A stretch of DNA of 64,000 nt from Oceanobacillus sojae (GCF_900162665.1 NZ_LT727809.1:245539-309538), one strand, 5' to 3'. Counted from the first letter of the stretch, positions 9,052-18,927 are shown. Program-made: numbers and translations. The notes: a model not told the origin generated them from the letters alone.

Positions 9052-10400
9052 TGAAGACAATGAAACAATTTCCGGAAAAAGTGCTTGTTTTAGGATTAGC
9101 CCGAAGCGGTACTGCTGCTGCCAGGGTCCTTTTAGACAACAGGAAAGATGTAACAGTGAATGATAAGGCGGCCTCCTATGATGATGCTTTTGTTCAGGAG
9201 CTTCAGAAAAGAGGTGCACAGGTTGTTCTGGGTTCTCATCCTTTAAGTGTTTTAGAGGGAATAGAGATAGTTATCAAAAATCCCGGCATCCGGTATGACC
9301 ATCCGATTATTGCAGAAGCATTGAGGCAAAAGATCCCAGTAATTACAGAAGTGGAGCTTGTGTCTTACTTAACACAGCAGCCTGTCATAGGGATTACCGG
9401 TTCAAATGGAAAAACCACAACTACTACATTGATTACAGAGATGCTGAAATGTAGTGATTGCAATGTGAAGCTTGCCGGCAATATAGGAATTGCTGCTACG
9501 GAAGTGGCGCAAACGATGCAGGCAGGTGAAAGAATGGTTATTGAGCTGTCATCCTTTCAATTACAAGGAATATCAAAATTTCGTCCGACGACAGCGGTAC
9601 TGTTAAATATTTATGAAGCACATCTGGATTATCATGGAGATTTAGAAAGCTATGTGAATGCAAAATGTAATATATTTAAAAATCAGCAAGCAGATGATTA
9701 TCTTGTATATAATGCGGATGATTCTACTCTTAAGGAAAGAGTAATTCATACTGATGCAAAAAAAATTCCGTTTTCTGTAACGGCAAAGCTGGATCAGGAA
9801 GGCGCCTGGGCAGATGACACATATGTATACTTTTTTGATGAAGTAATTATACCGCTGGAAGATATCGTCCTGGTCGGGAAGCATAATTTAGAGAATATCC
9901 TGGCAGCAGTTGCTGCAGCAAAAATAAATGGAGCAACAAATGAAGGTATCCAGCATGTCTTAAAAACCTTTTCCGGTGTGAAGCATCGTTTAGAGTTTGT
10001 TGGAATGAAACAGGGCAGATACGTTTACAATGATTCGAAAGCAACAAATATATTAGCCACTCAAAAAGCACTGGATTCTTTTAAAAAAGGAATTGTGCTG
10101 CTTGCTGGCGGACTGGATCGCGGGAATGAATTTGATGCGCTTATTCCTCATTTGAAAAATGTAAAAGCAATGGTTGTATTTGGAGAGACTGCGTCAAAAT
10201 TAGAGCGTATAGGAAGAGAAGCAGGCGTCCAGGTGATAAAGTATGCAGAAGGTGTTGATGACGCTGCAAAGACCGGATTTACATTAACAGAGGCTGGAGA
10301 TATTCTGTTACTCTCTCCGGCATGTGCAAGCTGGGATCAATATAAAACATTTGAAGAAAGAGGAGACATATTTGTTCAGGCTGTTCATACAATAAATTAA
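9051..10400 (+). CDS. murD: UDP-MurNAc-L-alanine:D-glutamate ligase
   Basis: Adds D-glutamate to UDP-MurNAc-L-Ala in the cytoplasm. The 449-residue protein has an N-terminal Rossmann-like UDP-binding domain beginning VLVLGLARSG, the P-loop GITGSNGKTTT at about 114-124 and a C-terminal segment with LLLSPACASWDQY typical of MurD. It overlaps the mraY stop by one base. Catalytically it acts before MurE, so gene order does not follow pathway order, as is usual for dcw clusters. Confidence 0.95.
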   Translation: MKTMKQFPEKVLVLGLARSGTAAARVLLDNRKDVTVNDKAASYDDAFVQELQKRGAQVVLGSHPLSVLEGIEIVIKNPGIRYDHPIIAEALRQKIPVITEVELVSYLTQQPVIGITGSNGKTTTTTLITEMLKCSDCNVKLAGNIGIAATEVAQTMQAGERMVIELSSFQLQGISKFRPTTAVLLNIYEAHLDYHGDLESYVNAKCNIFKNQQADDYLVYNADDSTLKERVIHTDAKKIPFSVTAKLDQEGAWADDTYVYFFDEVIIPLEDIVLVGKHNLENILAAVAAAKINGATNEGIQHVLKTFSGVKHRLEFVGMKQGRYVYNDSKATNILATQKALDSFKKGIVLLAGGLDRGNEFDALIPHLKNVKAMVVFGETASKLERIGREAGVQVIKYAEGVDDAAKTGFTLTEAGDILLLSPACASWDQYKTFEERGDIFVQAVHTIN

Positions 10401-10487
10401 GGGGCTTGAACAATTAATGGATCAGGAATAATAATCGTAAACAAACTCGGACAAGCCGATCAGTAAATAATATATTTCAAATTGCCC
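10399..10487 (+). promoter_or_regulatory. Long-range inverted repeat in murD-spoVE gap
   Basis: AGGGGC at the murD stop codon can pair with GCCCCT about 80 bases later (10482-10487), and TCGG/CCGA forms a small inner hairpin. The arms are only 6 bases, so chance is possible. It is listed because murE and mraY have similar leaders. Confidence 0.22.
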
Positions 10488-10527
10488 CTATTTCCTAAGT
10501 TTAATTTCATGGAAAGAAGGGGTATTT

Positions 10528-11664
10528 TTGTTTAAATTTATTCAAAATCAAAATAAAGTTGATAAAATATTATTTGGAATAATTATAACTCTCTTATGTC
10601 TCGGTGTATTGATGGTGTACAGTTCATCTTATATCTGGTCAGAGTATAAGTTCAATGATTCATTTTATTATCTGAAACGGCAGCTTTTATTTGCTGGAAT
10701 CGGATTTATTGGAATGGTTATTATCTCTTATTTTCCCTATTATATGTGGAAAAAGTACGCAAAAATATTATTATTTGCTTGTTTTGCTCTTCTTATACTT
10801 GTACTTATCCCGGGAATTGGAATGGTTCGCGGAGGAGCACAGAGCTGGATTGGTATCGGAGCATTCAGTATTCAGCCATCTGAATTTATGAAATTGGGAC
10901 TTATTATTTTTCTGGCATCTATTCTTTCTGACCATCAAAAATATATTACTTCATTTAAAAAAGGTTTCTTGCCATGTTTGCTATTAATTTTTACAGCGTT
11001 TGGTCTTATTATGCTTCAGCCGGATTTAGGTACAGGAATGGTGCTTGTGCTGACATGTATGATTATGCTTTTTGTAGCCGGAGCAAGGCTGTCCCATTTC
11101 TTTTGCTTAGCAGGTATTGGCGTACTTGGATTTATCGGATTGATAGCTTCTGCTCCTTACCGGATTAACCGGATTTTAGCTTTTTTGAATCCGTGGGAGG
11201 ATCCTTTGGGGCATGGGTTTCAAATTATTCAATCTCTCTATGCAATTGGGCCGGGAGGATTGATGGGACTGGGGTTAGGTAACAGCTTGCAAAAATATTT
11301 TTATCTTCCTGAACCACAGACGGATTTTATTTTTTCTATAATTGGAGAAGAACTAGGTTTAATTGGAGGTTGTACAACTATTCTATTGTTTTTTCTGTTA
11401 TTATGGAGAGGAATTAAAATTGCAATTGAAGCACCAGATTTATTTAGCAGACTGTTAGCAATTGGAGTAGCGGGGATGCTGGCGTTACAAGCGATGATTA
11501 ACATTAGTGTGGTTATAGGATTGATTCCAGTTACAGGAATTACACTTCCTTTTCTCAGCTATGGAGGTTCTTCGTTAACCTTGACTCTTTGTGCAGTAGG
11601 TATTCTGCTAAGTATCAGCAGACATGCCAAAAGTATGGAGAAAAGTACGAAACCAATCTTTTAA
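10528..11664 (+). CDS. spoVE: SEDS glycosyltransferase SpoVE (FtsW/RodA family)
   Basis: Polytopic SEDS-family peptidoglycan polymerase or lipid II-dependent glycosyltransferase. The 378-residue protein has about ten membrane segments and FtsW/SpoVE landmarks such as GGAQSWIGIG, QPSEFMKLG, LQPDLGTGMV, GIGLGNSLQK-like GLGLGNSLQK and FLSYGGSS. It starts at TTG with AGAAGGGG upstream. Position after murD matches spoVE of B. subtilis, where it supports cortex synthesis with SpoVD; a vegetative FtsW role cannot be excluded from sequence alone. In B. subtilis murG and murB follow, but here they do not. Confidence 0.85.
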   Translation: MFKFIQNQNKVDKILFGIIITLLCLGVLMVYSSSYIWSEYKFNDSFYYLKRQLLFAGIGFIGMVIISYFPYYMWKKYAKILLFACFALLILVLIPGIGMVRGGAQSWIGIGAFSIQPSEFMKLGLIIFLASILSDHQKYITSFKKGFLPCLLLIFTAFGLIMLQPDLGTGMVLVLTCMIMLFVAGARLSHFFCLAGIGVLGFIGLIASAPYRINRILAFLNPWEDPLGHGFQIIQSLYAIGPGGLMGLGLGNSLQKYFYLPEPQTDFIFSIIGEELGLIGGCTTILLFFLLLWRGIKIAIEAPDLFSRLLAIGVAGMLALQAMINISVVIGLIPVTGITLPFLSYGGSSLTLTLCAVGILLSISRHAKSMEKSTKPIF

Positions 11665-11762
11665 ACTATTAGGAAATAAAAGCCTGCATTAAAATTTATC
11701 GATGATAGATCAGATATCATCAGGCGGTTTAGCGGATTACTGCAGGATGAGTAATCTTAAGC

Positions 11763-11786
11763 GGCGGAAAATAATATGTTTCCGCC
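11763..11786 (+). terminator. Possible terminator hairpin after spoVE
   Basis: GGCGGAAA (11763-11770) pairs with TTTCCGCC (11779-11786) around an 8-base loop. No T tract follows, so termination activity is uncertain. The hairpin lies about 100 bases after the spoVE stop. Confidence 0.35.
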
Positions 11787-12118
11787 GGCTCTGAACTCAT
11801 TTCCTCCATGCAAAACGTATGTCAGTTCATTATTGGCACAACGTTTTTTGCGCTTTCCCACAAGAGACTCCATGTTTTTCCTTCGTCAGCCAGTTGAATA
11901 ACCACATTTATACGTACATTTCAGCTACAGTTTTGAACAAATCGTTTTTTTGCTTAGAAAATGGGTGTGTGGATTATTATTTAAAGATAATCTGCTAAAG
12001 ATTTCACGTTACAACGCTGCAATTCTTGTTTTTTAGCAGGATCTGCTAGTGTTTTTCTAAAAAAAAGGAAAAAACTTTATAAACAATCGAAGTCATCTGC
12101 GTGTAGCACCTTAATTTG

Positions 12119-12127
12119 TGATATAAT
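12119..12127 (+). promoter_or_regulatory. Extended -10 promoter upstream of divIB
   Basis: TGATATAAT is a perfect extended -10 element about 70 bases before the divIB start. The -35 region is weak. It would provide separate transcription for divIB after the long gap. Confidence 0.55.
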
Positions 12128-12199
12128 TTTTGTAAATACGAGGGAATGGACTCATGCAGTTGTATTCTCTTAAAATAATGGGCAAAGGAAGAAATGGAG

Positions 12200-13012
12200 A
12201 TGAGTGATAAAAATATCGTTTCTATTGAGGATCGAATCCCAAAGTTGAAACAAGCTAGAAAGAAAAAAGCGAACAGGCGATTAATATTTTATCTATCTAT
12301 ATTTTTCTTTCTCATTGCTATTATTGTTTATTTACAATCTCCATTGAGTGAGATACGGTCGATTGAAGTAAACGGTAATGTATTTTTAACGGATGAGTAC
12401 ATAATAGATGAATCGGGCTTAACAGAAGGATCAAATATTTGGTCTATGAATGCATCTTCTGCTGCAGCACAAATAGAAGATGATCCGGTCATTGAACAAG
12501 CATCTATTACCCGAAGCTTTCCACGTACTGTTGAGATTGAGGTGGAAGAGCAGCCTGTTCTTGGTTATGTCCAGGACGGCAGGGAGTATTATCCAGTTCT
12601 GGCGGACGGCCAAGTTATCCAGCAAAATACACAGGATTCTCTAAGCAACGCTCCGTTAATGACAGGATTTAATGAAGAGCAATTAAAAGAGCTGGCAGGA
12701 GAAATGCAGGATGTTCGTCCGAGTATTTTTAATATGATTTCTGAAGTTGAACGGAATGAGTCAGATACAGATGAAGAGGCCATGAGTGTTACGATCTATA
12801 TGAGTGATGGCTTTCTGGTACAGGGGAAAGCAGACCAAATGTTTGATAAATTGGATTACTACCCATCAATTGTTTCTCAACTTGAAGAGGAAGATAGTGG
12901 TATAATTCATATTGGGGTCGGCGTCTATTTTGAATCCTTCCAAAAAAATGAGATAGAAGAAGTAGATATTGAAGATGATATGGAAACAGATGAAGAAACA
13001 GGAAATGAATAA
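12200..13012 (+). CDS. divIB: Cell division protein DivIB (FtsQ family)
   Basis: Bitopic divisome protein that stabilises FtsL/DivIC at the septum. ATG 12200 is preferred over ATG 12194 because AAAGGAAG ends 8 bases before it and only 2 bases before the other. The 270-residue product has a basic cytoplasmic tail, one membrane helix (about 28-46), the POTRA domain starting at IRSIEVNG, the FtsQ/DivIB beta domain and an acidic C-terminal tail. Location just before ftsA fits, although ylxW, ylxX and sbp, which separate them in B. subtilis, are absent. Confidence 0.9.
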   Translation: MSDKNIVSIEDRIPKLKQARKKKANRRLIFYLSIFFFLIAIIVYLQSPLSEIRSIEVNGNVFLTDEYIIDESGLTEGSNIWSMNASSAAAQIEDDPVIEQASITRSFPRTVEIEVEEQPVLGYVQDGREYYPVLADGQVIQQNTQDSLSNAPLMTGFNEEQLKELAGEMQDVRPSIFNMISEVERNESDTDEEAMSVTIYMSDGFLVQGKADQMFDKLDYYPSIVSQLEEEDSGIIHIGVGVYFESFQKNEIEEVDIEDDMETDEETGNE

Positions 13013-13089
13013 TTTGCAGAATAAAGTCATATATCATCCTTTTTTAACGAATGGTATACTGTCGATTTTTATAGAAATAGGTTACTTGA

Positions 13090-13122
13090 AAAAATAAGCA
13101 TAAAATATGTTTATTTTTTATT
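13090..13122 (+). terminator. Possible terminator after divIB
   Basis: An AT-rich imperfect inverted repeat (AATAAGCATA ... TATGTTTATT) followed by a T-rich stretch lies about 80 bases after divIB. The stem has mismatches, so the call is tentative. Confidence 0.35.
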
Positions 13123-13209
13123 CATTTTCTTTTAGAATTAAAGACTATACAAAGGATAACGTGACAGTAAAAATATCACAGGCATATTTTTACGGGGAGG
13201 TGCTCTTTT

Positions 13210-14496
13210 TTGAACAACAGTGAAATATTAGTTAGTCTTGATATTGGGACAAATACTATAAAAGTAATTATTGGAGAAGTACAACATGACTCTTTAAATA
13301 TTATTGGAGTAGGGACTGCAGCATCAAATGGAATGAAGAAGGGTGCTATTGTTGATATCGATCAGACTGTTCATTCTATCAGAAGTGCAGTTGAACAGGC
13401 CGAAAGAATGGTCGGTATGGAAATTCACCGGGTTGTAGTTGGTGTAAATGGTCATCATATTCAGCTTCAGTCGTGTCATGGTGTAGTGGCTGTACAAAGC
13501 GAGAATCGCGAAATTAATGATGAAGATGTAACTAGAGTAATTGACGGAGCTCAAGTAATTTCCATTCCCCCGGAACGGGAAATTATTGATGTTATTCCAA
13601 AACAATTTATTGTGGATGGATTGGATGAGATTACAGATCCCAGAGGCATGATTGGTGTCCGGCTGGAAATGGAAGGAACGATTATCACTTGCTCTAAAAC
13701 AATTCTTCATAATATCCTGAAGTGTGTAGAGCGTGCTAATTTAGAAGTCTCGGATATTTGTCTTCAGCCGCTCGCAGCTGGAACTGTTGCCTTATCAAAG
13801 GACGAGATGAATATGGGCTCAGCCCTTATTGATATCGGCGGTGGATGTACAACAGTATCTGTATTTGAAAATGATCATCTGGCTGCAACAAGTGTGATCA
13901 ATTTAGGCGGAGATAATATAACCAAAGATTTATCCATTGGTCTGCGCATCTCTACAGAAGAAGCGGAGCAAATTAAATTAAATTATGGATATGCGTTTTA
14001 TAACGATGCTTCTGAAGAAGAAACTTTTGAAGTGACAACTATTGGAAGTAATCAGAAACAAGTATTTAATCAACTTCAGTTAGCTGATATGATTGAAGCC
14101 AGATTAGAAGAAATATATACTTATGTTGACAGGGAAATTCGAAAAATGGGTTATCAGGAATTACCTGGCGGATTTGTATTAACTGGCGGTACCATTGCGA
14201 TGCCTGGAAGTTTAGAGCTGGCACAGGATTTGTTTTATTCCAATGTACGTGTAGCTATTCCGGATTATATTGGTGTCAGAGAAGCACAATTTACATCTGG
14301 TGTCGGTATCTTGCAGTTTGCTTATCGTAACGCAAAAATACAAGGGAAAGAATTGTATCCTGCTGTTGCAATTGGAAATGAAGGTGAACAGCGTCAAGTG
14401 AAGCAGTCCAGACCCGCAAGTGAAAAGAAAGAAAAGAAAAAAGAGAAGAAAAAAGAATCAGGATTTGCTAATCTATTCAAATATTTCTTTGATTAA
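13210..14496 (+). CDS. ftsA: Cell division protein FtsA
   Basis: Actin-like ATPase that tethers FtsZ filaments to the membrane. The 428-residue protein starts at TTG, 9 bases after GGGGAGG. Actin-fold motifs are visible: [13 protein letters not shown] (phosphate 1), [13 protein letters not shown] (phosphate 2) and [13 protein letters not shown] (adenosine). Near the C-terminus a lysine-rich linker precedes a short amphipathic end, [11 protein letters not shown], which fits the known membrane-targeting helix of FtsA. It is followed 65 bases later by ftsZ and the two are presumably one transcript. Confidence 0.95.
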   Translation: MNNSEILVSLDIGTNTIKVIIGEVQHDSLNIIGVGTAASNGMKKGAIVDIDQTVHSIRSAVEQAERMVGMEIHRVVVGVNGHHIQLQSCHGVVAVQSENREINDEDVTRVIDGAQVISIPPEREIIDVIPKQFIVDGLDEITDPRGMIGVRLEMEGTIITCSKTILHNILKCVERANLEVSDICLQPLAAGTVALSKDEMNMGSALIDIGGGCTTVSVFENDHLAATSVINLGGDNITKDLSIGLRISTEEAEQIKLNYGYAFYNDASEEETFEVTTIGSNQKQVFNQLQLADMIEARLEEIYTYVDREIRKMGYQELPGGFVLTGGTIAMPGSLELAQDLFYSNVRVAIPDYIGVREAQFTSGVGILQFAYRNAKIQGKELYPAVAIGNEGEQRQVKQSRPASEKKEKKKEKKKESGFANLFKYFFD

Positions 14497-14561
14497 TTTC
14501 TGCCAGCAGAGGTTTATATCAGAAATTGTTCGTAATTAGTAGACTAGGAGGAAACCATAAT

Positions 14562-15719
14562 ATGTTAGATTTTGATACAAACATGGAAGAATTAGCAACG
14601 ATAAAAGTTATTGGAGTTGGCGGCGGCGGAAATAATGCAGTTAACCGTATGATTGAGCATGGGGTAGAAGGTGTTGAATTTATCGCAGTAAATACAGATT
14701 CGCAAGCCTTAAATCTTTCCAAAGCAGAATCCAAGATACAAATTGGAGGGAAATTAACCCGCGGTCTTGGTGCCGGTGCCAATCCGGAAGTGGGAAAGAA
14801 AGCGGCGGAAGAAAGTAAAGAGCAGCTGGAAGAAGTATTAAAAGGAGCAGATATGGTTTTTGTTACTGCCGGAATGGGCGGCGGAACAGGAACTGGTGCA
14901 GCTCCGGTTATTGCACAGGTAGCTAAAGATTTAGGTGCATTGACTGTCGGGGTCGTTACCCGTCCATTTTCCTTTGAAGGAAGAAGAAGATCAACACAGG
15001 CAATTTCCGGTATCGATACCCTTAAAGGAAGTGTGGATACATTAATTGTGATTCCAAACGATCGTCTGCTGGAAATTGTAGATAAAAATACACCAATGCT
15101 TGAAGCATTCCGTGAAGCAGATAATGTTCTCCGTCAAGGTGTACAAGGTATCTCTGATTTGATTGCTAAACCAGGTCTTATTAACGTTGACTTTGCTGAC
15201 GTAAAAACGATTATGTTTGATAAAGGTTCCGCATTAATGGGTATCGGTATCGCAACTGGAGAAACCAGAGCTACAGAAGCTGCTAAAAAAGCAATCTCTT
15301 CTCCATTACTGGAGACTTCTATCGACGGGGCACATGGTATTTTAATGAATATCACCGGCGGTACAAACTTAAGCCTGTATGAGGTACAGGAAGCAGCAGA
15401 TTTAGTTACTTCTGCCGCGGATCAAGAGGTTAACGTAATTTTCGGTTCTGTTATTAATGAGAATCTCAATGACGAGATTGTTGTAACAGTAATTGCTACA
15501 GGTTTTGATGAAAATGCACAACCAAAGGCAGACACCCGTCAAAAACAACAGCGTCCAAATATAGGACAAACACAGCAGGCTGCAGCGAAACAATCAAATG
15601 AATCAAATCATCCTGTCAGGGAAAGAGAAACTTCCAATCCATCGCCTTCTAAGCCTCGTCAAGAGGAAGAAGAGCTGGATATCCCGACTTTCCTTAGAAA
15701 TCGCAATCGCAATCGTTAA
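14562..15719 (+). CDS. ftsZ: Cell division GTPase FtsZ
   Basis: Tubulin-like GTPase that forms the division ring. The frame is open from 14526, but ATG 14562 is chosen because TAGGAGGA lies 9 bases upstream and it gives the normal MLDFDTN start and 385 residues. The signature GGGTGTG is at 106-112 in the tubulin GTP-binding loop. A low-complexity Q/N-rich linker (about 320-370) leads to the conserved C-terminal peptide DIPTFLRNR that binds FtsA, SepF and other partners; this one ends in repeated Arg-Asn pairs. A strong terminator follows. Confidence 0.97.
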   Translation: MLDFDTNMEELATIKVIGVGGGGNNAVNRMIEHGVEGVEFIAVNTDSQALNLSKAESKIQIGGKLTRGLGAGANPEVGKKAAEESKEQLEEVLKGADMVFVTAGMGGGTGTGAAPVIAQVAKDLGALTVGVVTRPFSFEGRRRSTQAISGIDTLKGSVDTLIVIPNDRLLEIVDKNTPMLEAFREADNVLRQGVQGISDLIAKPGLINVDFADVKTIMFDKGSALMGIGIATGETRATEAAKKAISSPLLETSIDGAHGILMNITGGTNLSLYEVQEAADLVTSAADQEVNVIFGSVINENLNDEIVVTVIATGFDENAQPKADTRQKQQRPNIGQTQQAAAKQSNESNHPVRERETSNPSPSKPRQEEEELDIPTFLRNRNRNR

Positions 15720-15736
15720 GACGTAAATATAAGGTG

Positions 15737-15782
15737 AAAAGCTCTGCATTAGAGAATGTTCTCTAATGCAGAGCTTTTTTTG
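15737..15782 (+). terminator. Terminator after ftsZ
   Basis: A 19-bp perfect stem (AAAAGCTCTGCATTAGAGA and its complement) with loop ATGT is followed by T7. It ends the dcw transcript. Confidence 0.93.
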
Positions 15783-16089
15783 ATTCATTTTTTTAAGAAT
15801 AGCGTAGTTAGGCTCTATCCGCAGAAATGTACTCATTTCTTTCGTTTGATAGTGTTTTGTATTTACTAAGTTGACTTATAAAATGTAGAGCTGAAATTTA
15901 ATAGATAAATATGTTTTTTAAAACAATCCAGAGCTGTGTTTATCTGTGCCCTAAGAATACTTTATCCCATCATAACCTGTTGCAATAACTGCTGGTAAGC
16001 CTTTTTGTCCTTTCCTTCTTTTATTCCAAAAATCATTAGACATTATTTCTAAGAATAAGTGTTAAATAGCTTAATTTTGCACACAAGAA
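15783..16089. other. Gene-free intergenic region ftsZ-spoIIGA
   Basis: No supported ORF. A small hairpin (AGAAATG/CATTTCT around 15824-15841) and AT-rich sequence are present. The spoIIG promoter follows at its right end. Confidence 0.5.
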
Positions 16090-16122
16090 TTGACAGACTT
16101 TTCTCTTTCAATTGTCTATACT
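16090..16122 (+). promoter_or_regulatory. spoIIG promoter with unusually long spacer
   Basis: TTGACA (16090-16095) and TATACT (16117-16122) are separated by 21 bases. The spoIIG promoter of B. subtilis is known for near-consensus sigma-A hexamers with an over-long 22-base spacer and dependence on phosphorylated Spo0A. I could not assign clear Spo0A boxes (TGNCGAA). The promoter is about 110 bases upstream of spoIIGA. Confidence 0.65.
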
Positions 16123-16230
16123 TTTCATCATACATTACTTCCTATCTATTAAAAAATATATTCAAAAAGCATATGGAAGGTAATTTTTTCACTGGCCATC
16201 AGCAACATTTTAGGGGGGGTGCAGCAAAGA

Positions 16231-17151
16231 TTGTCTATTTACTTAGACGTAGTTTGGACATTAAATTTTATGGTGGATTTAATGCTGCTGATGCTCGTAC
16301 AGCTACTTGCCCGAAGTCCAGCAAGAAAGATTCGTTTGTTTGTTGGTGCATTTGTTGCTTCATGCATTGTTCCGCTGACAATTTTATATCCAAATTCATT
16401 TTTTAATCATGTTGCCGGTAAGTTGATTTATTCTTTTTTCATCATTTTTAGTACGTTTGGCTTTAAAAGTCTATATCGCTTTGTCAAGCTGTCATTACTC
16501 TTTTATTTTGTATCCTTTGCAATTGGGGGAGGACTAATGGCGATTCACTTTTTCCTGCAGCGCCCGATCACTGTTTCGTTAGAGGGTGTTATCACATTTA
16601 ATCAAGGTTATGGAGATCCTGTCAGCTGGTTATTTGTTGTAACGTGTTTTCCAATTATCTGGTATTTTACCAAAAGGAGAATGGACGAGCACGTGGGAGA
16701 GCAAGTGAAATATGATGAGATGCATAAGATTAAATTGACGATAAATCAACAGTCTTTTGAATCTGTCGGCTACATTGATAGCGGAAATCAATTGATTGAC
16801 CCCTTAACCAAACAGCCTGTAGTTATTTGTGATCAGCCATTTTTAAAGCAATGGTTTGATGAAACAGAATGGAAAGAACTGCAACAGGTGAAGGAGACGC
16901 TTGCTTTCGATCAGCTGCCAAAGAAATGGGAGGATAAATTGCATATGATTCCATATCAGGGAGTTGACGGGTCGCATTCTTTCATGCTGGCAATCAGGGC
17001 GGAGGAGCTGACTATTTTTTATAATAATGACGTTTTACAGACGGCAAATGTATTAATTGGAATGCAATTTGGGGAGCTGGAGCGGGACGGGCAATATCAT
17101 TGTCTGCTGCATCCACTTGTGATTAAGCAATCTATCATACAATCTGCATAA
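16231..17151 (+). CDS. spoIIGA: Sporulation sigma-E processing peptidase SpoIIGA
   Basis: Membrane aspartic protease that removes the pro-sequence of sigma-E in the mother cell after signalling from SpoIIR. The frame is open from 16219, but TTG 16231 is chosen: the AGGGGGGTG ribosome site overlaps the GTG at 16219, and the resulting start MSIYLDVVW matches the family. The 306-residue protein has five hydrophobic segments in the first half and a soluble protease domain. The catalytic motif DSGN begins with Asp183, the same number as the reported catalytic aspartate of B. subtilis. sigE follows 15 bases downstream. Confidence 0.94.
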   Translation: MSIYLDVVWTLNFMVDLMLLMLVQLLARSPARKIRLFVGAFVASCIVPLTILYPNSFFNHVAGKLIYSFFIIFSTFGFKSLYRFVKLSLLFYFVSFAIGGGLMAIHFFLQRPITVSLEGVITFNQGYGDPVSWLFVVTCFPIIWYFTKRRMDEHVGEQVKYDEMHKIKLTINQQSFESVGYIDSGNQLIDPLTKQPVVICDQPFLKQWFDETEWKELQQVKETLAFDQLPKKWEDKLHMIPYQGVDGSHSFMLAIRAEELTIFYNNDVLQTANVLIGMQFGELERDGQYHCLLHPLVIKQSIIQSA

Positions 17152-17166
17152 AGGAGAGTGCGTTAA

Positions 17167-17886
17167 GTGTCTATTTGGAAATTTAAATTAAAATTACGCT
17201 GGTATCAATTTCTGCGAAAGATTGGGTTAAAGCCAAAAGAAATCTATTATATTGGCGGGAGTGAGGCATTGCCGCCACCTTTGTCCAAACAGGAAGAACA
17301 TGAATTGTTAAAAAAACTTCCTGAAGGAGATCAGGCCGCAAGATCAATGTTAATTGAAAGAAATCTGAGATTAGTGGTTTATATTTCCAGGAAATTTGAA
17401 AATACAGGAATCAATATTGAAGATTTGATCAGTATAGGAACAATTGGTTTAATTAAAGCTGTAAATACATTTAATCCAGAAAAAAAGATTAAATTGGCAA
17501 CATATGCATCCCGTTGTATTGAAAATGAAATTCTAATGTATTTGCGCAGAACGAATAAATTAAAGACTGAGGTTTCCTTTGATGAACCGCTGAATATTGA
17601 TTGGGATGGCAATGAACTCCTATTATCAGATGTGCTGGGGACAGAAGAGGATATTATTACAAAAAGTATTGAGTCGAATGTTGATAAATCATTGTTAAAA
17701 TCAGCATTAGGTAAATTAAATGCCCGCGAAAAGCAAATTATGGAACTACGCTTTGGACTAATTGGCGATGATGAAAAAACGCAGAAAGACGTAGCCGATA
17801 TGCTGGGAATTTCCCAGTCTTATATTTCCCGTTTAGAGAAGAAAATTATTCGGCGATTAAAAAAAGAATTTAATAAAATGGTTTAG
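17167..17886 (+). CDS. sigE: RNA polymerase sigma-E factor, pro-form
   Basis: Early mother-cell sigma factor of sporulation, made as an inactive precursor. The 239-residue product starts at GTG after AAAGGAGAG. An N-terminal pro-sequence of about 27 residues ([20 protein letters not shown] region) precedes regions 2 and 4 of a sigma-70 protein. Region 2 contains the [17 protein letters not shown] core-binding segment and region 4 the helix-turn-helix [20 protein letters not shown]. The substrate of SpoIIGA, it is cotranscribed with that gene. Confidence 0.97.
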   Translation: MSIWKFKLKLRWYQFLRKIGLKPKEIYYIGGSEALPPPLSKQEEHELLKKLPEGDQAARSMLIERNLRLVVYISRKFENTGINIEDLISIGTIGLIKAVNTFNPEKKIKLATYASRCIENEILMYLRRTNKLKTEVSFDEPLNIDWDGNELLLSDVLGTEEDIITKSIESNVDKSLLKSALGKLNAREKQIMELRFGLIGDDEKTQKDVADMLGISQSYISRLEKKIIRRLKKEFNKMV

Positions 17887-17940
17887 CTTGATATATCAAT
17901 TATTCTCCGCATATCATTGCTTTTTTTACAATTTTTCCCT

Positions 17941-17969
17941 GAATAAAAACTTTCCCCGGGGAGATACTG
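17941..17969 (+). promoter_or_regulatory. Putative forespore promoter of sigG
   Basis: GGAGATACTG (17960-17969) fits the sigma-F -10 consensus GGNNANAHTR at every fixed position. GAATA (17941-17945), 14 bases upstream, is an acceptable -35 for sigma-F/sigma-G. It lies 38 bases before the sigG start, matching the known forespore control of this gene. Confidence 0.6.
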
Positions 17970-18007
17970 TCCTTGAACAGCATCTAAGATTGGGGAGGTT
18001 TTCGGGA

Positions 18008-18790
18008 ATGACAAGACATAAAGTTGAAATATGCGGGGTTGATACATCAAAACTTCCAGTACTTAAAAACGATGAAATGAAAAAATTATTTATCCGAATG
18101 CAAGAGGAAAATGATATAACAGCCCGGGAAGAATTAGTGAATGGCAATTTGCGCCTTGTTCTCAGTGTCATTCAACGATTTAATAATCGTGGTGAATATG
18201 TGGATGATTTATTTCAGGTTGGCTGTATTGGTTTAATGAAATCTATTGATAATTTTGATTTATCGCATAATGTGCGTTTTTCCACCTATGCTGTTCCAAT
18301 GATCATTGGTGAAATTAGAAGATATCTGCGGGATAATAATCCAATTCGTGTATCCAGATCTTTAAGGGATATAGCTTATCGGGCTCTGCAGGTCAGAGAG
18401 CAATTAATCAGTAAAACATCCAGGGACCCATCTCCTGCAGAAATAGCAAAGGAAATGGGAGTAGAGCAGGCTGAAATAGTCTTTGCACTGGATGCGATTC
18501 AAGATCCAGTTTCACTTTTTGAGCCAATCTACAATGATGGCGGCGATCCTATTTTTGTGATGGACCAGCTGAGCGATGACAAGGACAAAGATTCATCATG
18601 GGTAGATAAGCTATCTTTGAAAGAAGGAATGCACAGGTTAAACGCAAGAGAAAAAATGATTTTAAATAAACGCTTTTTCCAAGGGAAAACACAGATGGAA
18701 GTGGCTGATGAGATTGGGATCTCCCAGGCGCAAGTGTCCAGACTTGAAAAAGGTGCTATCAACCAAATGAATAAGCAAATGTTTGAATGA
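18008..18790 (+). CDS. sigG: RNA polymerase sigma-G factor
   Basis: Late forespore-specific sigma factor. The open frame extends upstream to 17888, but ATG 18008 follows GGGGAGGT by 8 bases and yields 260 residues beginning MTRHKVEICGVDTSKLPVLK, nearly identical to the B. subtilis start. Sigma regions 2, 3 and 4 are present, with region 2 DLFQVGCIGLMKSIDNF and the region 4 helix-turn-helix TQMEVADEIGISQAQVSRLE. It follows sigE by 121 bases and probably has its own forespore promoter as well as read-through from spoIIG. Confidence 0.97.
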   Translation: MTRHKVEICGVDTSKLPVLKNDEMKKLFIRMQEENDITAREELVNGNLRLVLSVIQRFNNRGEYVDDLFQVGCIGLMKSIDNFDLSHNVRFSTYAVPMIIGEIRRYLRDNNPIRVSRSLRDIAYRALQVREQLISKTSRDPSPAEIAKEMGVEQAEIVFALDAIQDPVSLFEPIYNDGGDPIFVMDQLSDDKDKDSSWVDKLSLKEGMHRLNAREKMILNKRFFQGKTQMEVADEIGISQAQVSRLEKGAINQMNKQMFE

Positions 18791-18796
18791 ATATAA

Positions 18797-18825
18797 GCCT
18801 TGCCCACTGCGGTAAGGCTTTTTTT
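18797..18825 (+). terminator. Terminator after sigG
   Basis: GCCTTGCC pairs with GGTAAGGC around a short loop, followed by T8. It lies 7 bases after the sigG stop. Confidence 0.88.
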
Positions 18826-18927
18826 AATATGCAAGTGAATATCTGCATGACAAGAGTATCTGTTTTTTATTTTCCATGAAAAAAAGCATGTTCTCAAGCA
18901 TAGGATAATAAGAGGGAGGGAGCTGGC

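Larger units (their letters stand above)
11665..12193. other. Gene-free 529 bp between spoVE and divIB
   Basis: No convincing ORF was found in any frame. It holds a GC-rich hairpin (11763-11786) and a probable promoter near its right end. It lies where murG and murB sit in B. subtilis, and I saw no recognisable remnant of either gene. Confidence 0.6.

Noticed and set aside
11665-12193. Degraded murG or murB remnant
   Set aside because: No frame shows UDP-GlcNAc transferase or flavin-binding reductase motifs, so I cannot support a pseudogene.
16059-16406. Open frame of 115 codons on the plus strand upstream of spoIIGA
   Set aside because: It contains the spoIIG promoter, overlaps the start of spoIIGA in another frame, has no ribosome site and a cysteine-rich unlikely composition.
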